In this document: piece after piece, positions 59,893 to 64,000 of the stretch
Position numbering within the stretch: position 1 is the first letter of the stretch
Layout: each line of letters opens with the position of its first letter
Position numbers and translations under genes: made by a program
The notes under the pieces: generated by a model
Databases searched by the model: none
Told to the model about the DNA's origin: nothing
The model's input: the letters and a program-made list of their open reading frames with translations, nothing else
DNA from: Mesorhizobium amorphae
GTDB lineage: Bacteria > Pseudomonadota > Alphaproteobacteria > Rhizobiales > Rhizobiaceae
Assembly (NCBI RefSeq): GCF_014843845.1
Contig: NZ_JHQS01000013.1
Span: forward strand, 84,063 to 148,062
Reading direction: 5' to 3'
DNA: 64,000 bases

Positions 59893-59922
59893 GAAAAAGC
59901 CCGCCGGAACGAACCGGCGGGC
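59893..59922 (-). terminator. Rho-independent terminator after ald
   Basis: Minus strand GCCCGCCGGTTC-GTTC-type perfect hairpin (GCCCGCCGG paired with CCGGCGGGC) followed by TTTTTCTT, 32 bases after the ald stop. Confidence 0.9.
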
Positions 59923-59953
59923 GAGACGGGAGGAAACGTTTTTCGCGGGCGAG

Positions 59954-61070
59954 TCAGGCGGCCAGGACCGCCTTGGGCTCGACCAGCTCGTAGCCGAGTG
60001 CTTCGGCGATCGCGCGATTGGTGATCTTGCCCCTGTGGACGTTGAGACCGTTGCGCAGATGGTGATCGTCAACCAGCGCCTTCAGACCGTTGTCGGCGAG
60101 CTGCAGGCCGTAATGCAACGTCGCGTTGTTGAGCGCATGCGCCGAGGTGACCGGCACTGCGCCCGGCATGTTGGCGACACAGTAGTGAATGACACCGTCG
60201 ACTTCGTAGGTCGGATCGGCATGGGTGGTGGCATGCGAGGTTTCGAAGCAGCCACCCTGGTCGATGGCGACGTCGACAAGCACCGCACCCTTCTTTCATG
60301 CCTGACAGCATTTCGCGCGAAACCAGCTTGGGTGCCGCGGCACCCGGAATCAGCACCGCGCCGACGACGATGTCCGCCGAAAAACACTCTTCCTCCAGCG
60401 CCTCGACGGTCGAGTAACGGGTGTGGACGCGGCCGGCAAAGAGGTCATCGAGCTGGCGCAGGCGCGGGATCGAGCGGTCGATGATGGTGACGTCGGCGCC
60501 AAGCCCAACCGCCATCCTGGCGGCATGCAGGCCGACAACGCCGCCACCGAGCACGGTGACCTTGCCTGGCAGCACGCCAGGCACGCCGCCGAGCAGCACG
60601 CCGCGACCGCCATTGGCCTTCTGCAGCGCCGTGGCGCCGGCCTGGATCGACAGCCGTCCGGCGACTTCCGACATCGGCGCCAGCAGCGGCAGGCCGCCAC
60701 GATCGTCGGTCACGGTCTCGTAGGCGATCGCCGTCACACCGGAGGCGAGCAGGCCCTTGGTCTGCTCCGGATCTGGAGCCAGGTGGAGATAGGTATAGAG
60801 AATCTGGCCGTCGCGAAGCTGCGCCCATTCGTTGGGCTGCGGCTCCTTGACCTTGACGATCATGTCCGACTTGGCGAACACGTCGGCAGCCGTCTTGGCG
60901 ATCGTGGCGCCGGCGGCGCGGTAGGCATTGTCATCGGCGCCGATGCCGGCCCCGGCGCCAGTCTCGACCGGCACTTCATGGCCATGGGCGACATATTCGC
61001 GGACCGAGCCGGGTGTGAGGCCGACGCGATATTCGTGGTTCTTGATTTCCTTGGGGCAGCCGACGCGCAT
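59954..61070 (-). pseudogene. ald: Alanine dehydrogenase, one frameshift
   Basis: ATG at 61070 after GGAGAAGACA. MRVGCPKEIKNHEYRVGLTP, MIVKVKEPQPNEWAQLRDGQ, LHLAPDPEQTKGLLASGVTA, the NAD-binding [20 protein letters not shown] and VGAVLIPGAAAPKLVSREML are typical. One extra A in AAAGAAG near 60295 shifts the frame. The rest continues [20 protein letters not shown] to EPKAVLAA. Without it the protein is 371 residues, the standard length. It interconverts alanine and pyruvate plus ammonia, of interest in bacteroid nitrogen export. The single A-run indel could be a sequencing error. Divergent lrp-type gene upstream. Confidence 0.92.
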
Positions 61071-61224
61071 TGTCTTCTCCTGATCCGGCCCTTTTGGGCT
61101 CGTTCCCTGTATTGGTGGAGTGAACCACGAATCATTGCGCAAGTGTTTGCGTGGGCCTGCGCGAACAGCTCAGTTTCGATAATCGTTGCGCGAAATAGTG
61201 TGATATTCGCAGGATTCACGAAAA

Positions 61225-61335
61225 ATGCCGCTCGACAGGATTGATATCGCCATTCTCGAGACATTGCAGAAGGATGGCTGGACATCGAACGATGCTCGCC
61301 GGATTCAGTCCGGCTTGAACCATTGCTCTGTATGA
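61225..61335 (+). pseudogene. Lrp/AsnC-family regulator, N-terminal fragment
   Basis: MPLDRIDIAILETLQKDGWT begins a 36-codon frame, the start of an Lrp-type HTH (LDxIDxxILxxLQxDGR), then diverges and stops. Placed divergently from ald as AldR regulators are, so ald has lost its local regulator. Confidence 0.7.
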
Positions 61336-61516
61336 CGGCTTGACAAAACGAGTGGGGCGATCGTGACGCGCTGCTGCAAGAACCACGGCTTGCTGACGAT
61401 GTCGTGCTGCCCACCGGTCGCGACCTGTTTGCGGCGCAGCGATTAGATTGACTGAAGCACCGCCACTGTCGTCCAGCTGCATTTCTGCAGCTTCTCCGCG
61501 CCAGCGGTTCACAGCC

Positions 61517-61559
61517 GAAAAACCCGCCACGCTTGAGGGCAAGAGCGGCGGGCTTTTTG
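61517..61559 (+). terminator. Rho-independent terminator
   Basis: CCGAAAAACCCGCC, loop ACGCTTGAGGGCAAGAGC, GGCGGGCTTTTTG. The flanking A and T runs could make it work in both directions. Probably the original terminator of the truncated lrp-type gene. Confidence 0.75.
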
Positions 61560-61832
61560 CAGAGCTACTCGAACTGAATACGCGTTCCCACTCACATTAG
61601 CTGCGGATAATTAAGGCCGCATTAACATGCGAAATTTGGGGCATCTAAATCGATCCGAATGCAAGATGCGGCGGGCTCGGAGGTTCCGGGCCGAAATCGC
61701 TGTCCCCGTCCAATCCATAAAGCGTCAGCTATCAGAAAATCTGTGCTTGACGTTACGTAAGGTCCTGTGTTTTTCGCTGTGCGGGGAACGACTTCCAGTC
61801 TCGGTCCAGGGCGACGAAAATGAGGGGCAGCA

Positions 61833-62018
61833 ATGGTGGCTGGCGAACCAAACGACGTGCGCGTCAAACGCGCCGGTGGGGGATGGGTCGTTCATATTGT
61901 CGAGGACGGCAAACTGACAGTTCATCGGTTCAAGACACAATCTCCCGCCGAGAATTTCGCCGATGGCCAACGAGCCCGGCTCGGCCTTGCCAGCAAGCCA
62001 CCGATTGACGAGCGCTAA
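61833..62018 (+). CDS. Small conserved hypothetical protein
   Basis: 61 residues with GAGGGGCAGCA before the ATG. DVRVKRAGGGWVVHIVEDGK, then LTVHRFKTQSPAENFADGQR, then ARLGL. The pattern of beta strands followed by a helix ending FAxxxRxRLGL resembles short uncharacterised proteins of rhizobia. No signal or membrane segment. Function unknown. Confidence 0.6.
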   Translation: MVAGEPNDVRVKRAGGGWVVHIVEDGKLTVHRFKTQSPAENFADGQRARLGLASKPPIDER

Positions 62019-62475
62019 TATCTACACCGGATTTAGCGAATCCTTGGACTGCTGGTGCCTTGCCCCTTTCTCGCCGGCGCGAGAAACACATCTTCGAAGG
62101 GCCATTTCAACGCCATTTGCGGCCGTTCGGCATGTCATATTTGCGGTCATGGTTGGCACCGCTGCTGCTGCGGAAGACGACTATGTGGCCCGCTCGACAC
62201 GGCCGCAAAGGTCATAAAAGCGGGGTCGTCAAGGACCCGGCCCGCGGCGCTCGAAACGCAGCATGAATTTGCAAGCCGCCACCGCAACTGACTTCCGACA
62301 GGAGTCAAACACGCAAAATTATATTGGAGCCGCGTGGCAAAGCCCTCTGTTGCGAAAGGCGCGGCGAGCCTCTCCTCAAAGCTGGGGTGACACAGATTCG
62401 TGAGGCTTAGGTCCTTTCTTCAGCGCTGGGTGAGTTGCAACGGGGAGGAGAGACTCTCTCAGATGTGCGGCGGGG
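62019..62475. other. No recognisable gene
   Basis: About 460 bases downstream of panD. Only short frames. I see no transposase or conserved motif. Confidence 0.45.
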
Positions 62476-62928
62476 TCACGCCCCGGAGACCAGGGCAGGA
62501 ATGGCCAACGCCTCATTCGCCTCGTCAAGGATGGAGAAACTGTAGCGCCCGTGCGCGTCAAGTCCAACCGAGTAGCTCAGGCGGTCGAGTATGTGGTTAT
62601 CCTGGTCGAACGTGACGATCCGCGGCTTCAGAGAGGTAATATGCGCTTCGTCCAGGTAGATGGAGCTGCAGACAATGATCTGGTCGTCGGGCTGGCAAGT
62701 GCGGGCAGCCGCTCCGTTTAGAATACAGCATCGTGAGCCGCGCTCGCCCAGAATGACATAGGTCGAAATCCGCGCACCGGAATTCTTGTTCCATATCTCC
62801 ACGAATTCCATGGGGAGGATCCCTGCTTCTTCGCAGTGGTCAGGGTCGAGCGTTATCGAACCGTGGTAGTTGAGGTTCGCTTCGGTGACGTAGATGCCGT
62901 GCAGCTTGCCGGCGACTATTTTTCGCAT
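62476..62928 (-). CDS. panD: Aspartate 1-decarboxylase
   Basis: 150 residues. MRKIVAGKLHGIYVTEANLN and YHGSITLDPDHCEEAGILPM contain the self-cleavage Gly-Ser pair that yields the pyruvoyl group, plus the active-site tyrosine. VEIWNKNSGARISTYVILGE, ILNGAAARTCQPDDQIIVCS and KPRIVTFDQDNHI follow. Makes beta-alanine for pantothenate. Somewhat longer than the usual 126 residues at the C terminus. It follows the bioZ-like gene after 65 bases in the same direction and is probably co-transcribed. Partner of panB/panC at 52.7-54.4 kb, but separated from them. Confidence 0.94.
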   Translation of the reverse strand: MRKIVAGKLHGIYVTEANLNYHGSITLDPDHCEEAGILPMEFVEIWNKNSGARISTYVILGERGSRCCILNGAAARTCQPDDQIIVCSSIYLDEAHITSLKPRIVTFDQDNHILDRLSYSVGLDAHGRYSFSILDEANEALAIPALVSGA

Positions 62929-62993
62929 TGGTCTGTTGTCCTATTCATCATGAATGACTGGTCCTGCCGCCCTCGGAGCAGCCAGTTATTCGG

Positions 62994-63977
62994 CTAAATT
63001 CCGACGACGAGTGCACCGCCGCTGAGACCCGCCCCTGCGGCTGCCAGGAGGATTTTCTCGCCCGGCCGAAACGGCTCCGTCTGATGGGTCAGCGACAGCG
63101 AGAGTGGGGTCGTCGCGGCGGAAGAGTTGCCATAGTCGGCAATCGTCTTGACGATTGCGCGATCGGCAATGCCGAGGCTTCGCCCGACCGCGTCGAAAAT
63201 GCGCGCATTGGCCTGATGCGGCACGAACCGATCGATATCCTGCGGCTGCATTCGGGCTGCGGCTAGTGCTTCCTGCGAGCAGACAGTCATCATCTCCACG
63301 GCCTTGCTGAATACTTCGCGGCCATCTGTCATCGTCATGCGGGTTTGCCCGAGATCCAGGCCACTTTGGAACGGTACGTTGCTTCCGCCGGCGGGAATCT
63401 GGATCAGTCCGTAGCGTGAGCCGTCGGAATCCACCGAAGCGCCGAGAATGCCCTGATAGGGATCCTCGCACGGACCGATCACCAGGGCGCCGGCGGCATC
63501 GGCAAACAGCACGGCACTGGCACGCTCGGCCGGATTGATGCGACGGCTGAGGATATTGGCGGCAATGACAACGGTCGATTTGCCATGCAGGCGGGTGAAT
63601 CCGTCCGCGAATATCAGCGCATAGATGAAGCCGGCACAGGCGCCGGTCAGATCGACGGCGCCGGCCCGACCGAGCCCGAGCCGATGTGCGACCAGCGGTG
63701 CGCTTGGCGGCAGAAGATGGTCGGGCGTCGAGGTGGCAAGCAACAAAAGACCGATGTCGCTTCGGTCGATGCAGGCGCCCGTCAACGCCATGTCGCCGGC
63801 TTGCGTGGCGAGGCCCGACAGCGTGTCTTCGTCCGTTGCCCAGAAGCGCGAACGAATTCCGGTACGCCGTTCGATCCAACCAGGTTCGAGCCCAAGATTG
63901 TTCTCGATCTCGGCATTCGCCACTTTGCGACCAGGCGCATGATGACCAAACCCGAGAATGCGCGACGACCTGCTCAT
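62994..63977 (-). CDS. bioZ: Beta-ketoacyl-ACP synthase III-like enzyme, probably BioZ
   Basis: 327 residues with the complete thiolase-fold Cys-His-Asn triad: [38 protein letters not shown] and [19 protein letters not shown]-terminal [20 protein letters not shown] and [14 protein letters not shown] are FabH-like. Housekeeping FabH sits with plsX. Here the gene lies beside panD at the edge of a vitamin region. In mesorhizobial islands a bioBFDAZ operon ends in bioZ, whose product condenses an acyl-CoA with malonyl-ACP to build the pimeloyl precursor of biotin. The upstream bio genes would lie beyond the right edge, so BioZ against FabH paralogue is inferred from context. Confidence 0.8.
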   Translation of the reverse strand: MSRSSRILGFGHHAPGRKVANAEIENNLGLEPGWIERRTGIRSRFWATDEDTLSGLATQAGDMALTGACIDRSDIGLLLLATSTPDHLLPPSAPLVAHRLGLGRAGAVDLTGACAGFIYALIFADGFTRLHGKSTVVIAANILSRRINPAERASAVLFADAAGALVIGPCEDPYQGILGASVDSDGSRYGLIQIPAGGSNVPFQSGLDLGQTRMTMTDGREVFSKAVEMMTVCSQEALAAARMQPQDIDRFVPHQANARIFDAVGRSLGIADRAIVKTIADYGNSSAATTPLSLSLTHQTEPFRPGEKILLAAAGAGLSGGALVVGI

Positions 63978-64000
63978 GGTCTTGAACCGAAGCGTTCGCC

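Overview
The window looks like an accessory region of a Mesorhizobium-type rhizobium, most likely part of a symbiosis island or plasmid. The reasons are high-GC alphaproteobacterial coding, vitamin genes typical of mesorhizobial symbiosis islands (thi, pan, nad, and a bioZ-like gene at the right edge), and dense rhizobial IS debris. No tRNA, rRNA, CRISPR array, nod box or replication origin was recognised. Organism and island assignment are inference from gene content.

Layout. (1) 1-10.1 kb: a catabolic-looking block with a thiamine-diphosphate enzyme (cut by the left edge), a class III aminotransferase, a GntR/FCD regulator, a decayed ABC importer, an M81 (MlrC-like) metallohydrolase, a broken succinate-semialdehyde dehydrogenase and an SDR. 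A 12-base motif recurs upstream of three of its units and may be the regulator's site. (2) 10.3-41 kb: IS graveyard in which a few intact genes survive. These are two very similar ATP-grasp ligases (a third copy is truncated), two class I methyltransferases, a class I glutamine-amidotransferase-like hydrolase (C26) and a glutamine-dependent asparagine synthetase, plus a remnant of a circularly permuted ATP-grasp ligase. Together they resemble the parts list of an amide- or peptide-forming biosynthetic pathway, and this is the best candidate here for an undescribed system. IS elements of the IS3, IS4, IS5, IS6, IS30, IS66, IS110, IS481 and IS630 families are present, several nested inside one another. 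There are also recombinase remnants and a group II intron. (3) 41-46 kb: an IS5, a broken nadC, an intact IS110 and a truncated group II intron. (4) 46.2-52 kb: GntR regulator, M24 peptidase-like gene (one frameshift), polar amino acid ABC importer (permease, ATPase, binding protein) and an Asp/Glu/hydantoin racemase-like enzyme, probably one uptake and catabolism unit of unknown substrate. (5) 52.5-64 kb: metabolic genes. panB, frameshifted panC and pmtA run rightward. A thi operon runs leftward under a TPP riboswitch, but a deletion has fused thiC to the end of thiG. The rest are queE, queD, a queC stub, ald with one frameshift, a truncated lrp-type regulator, panD and a bioZ/fabH-like gene.

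Many genes carry one- or two-base frameshifts. Some sit in homopolymers (M24, ald) and could be sequencing errors. Others are accompanied by truncations or insertions and are real decay. Read depth would separate the two.
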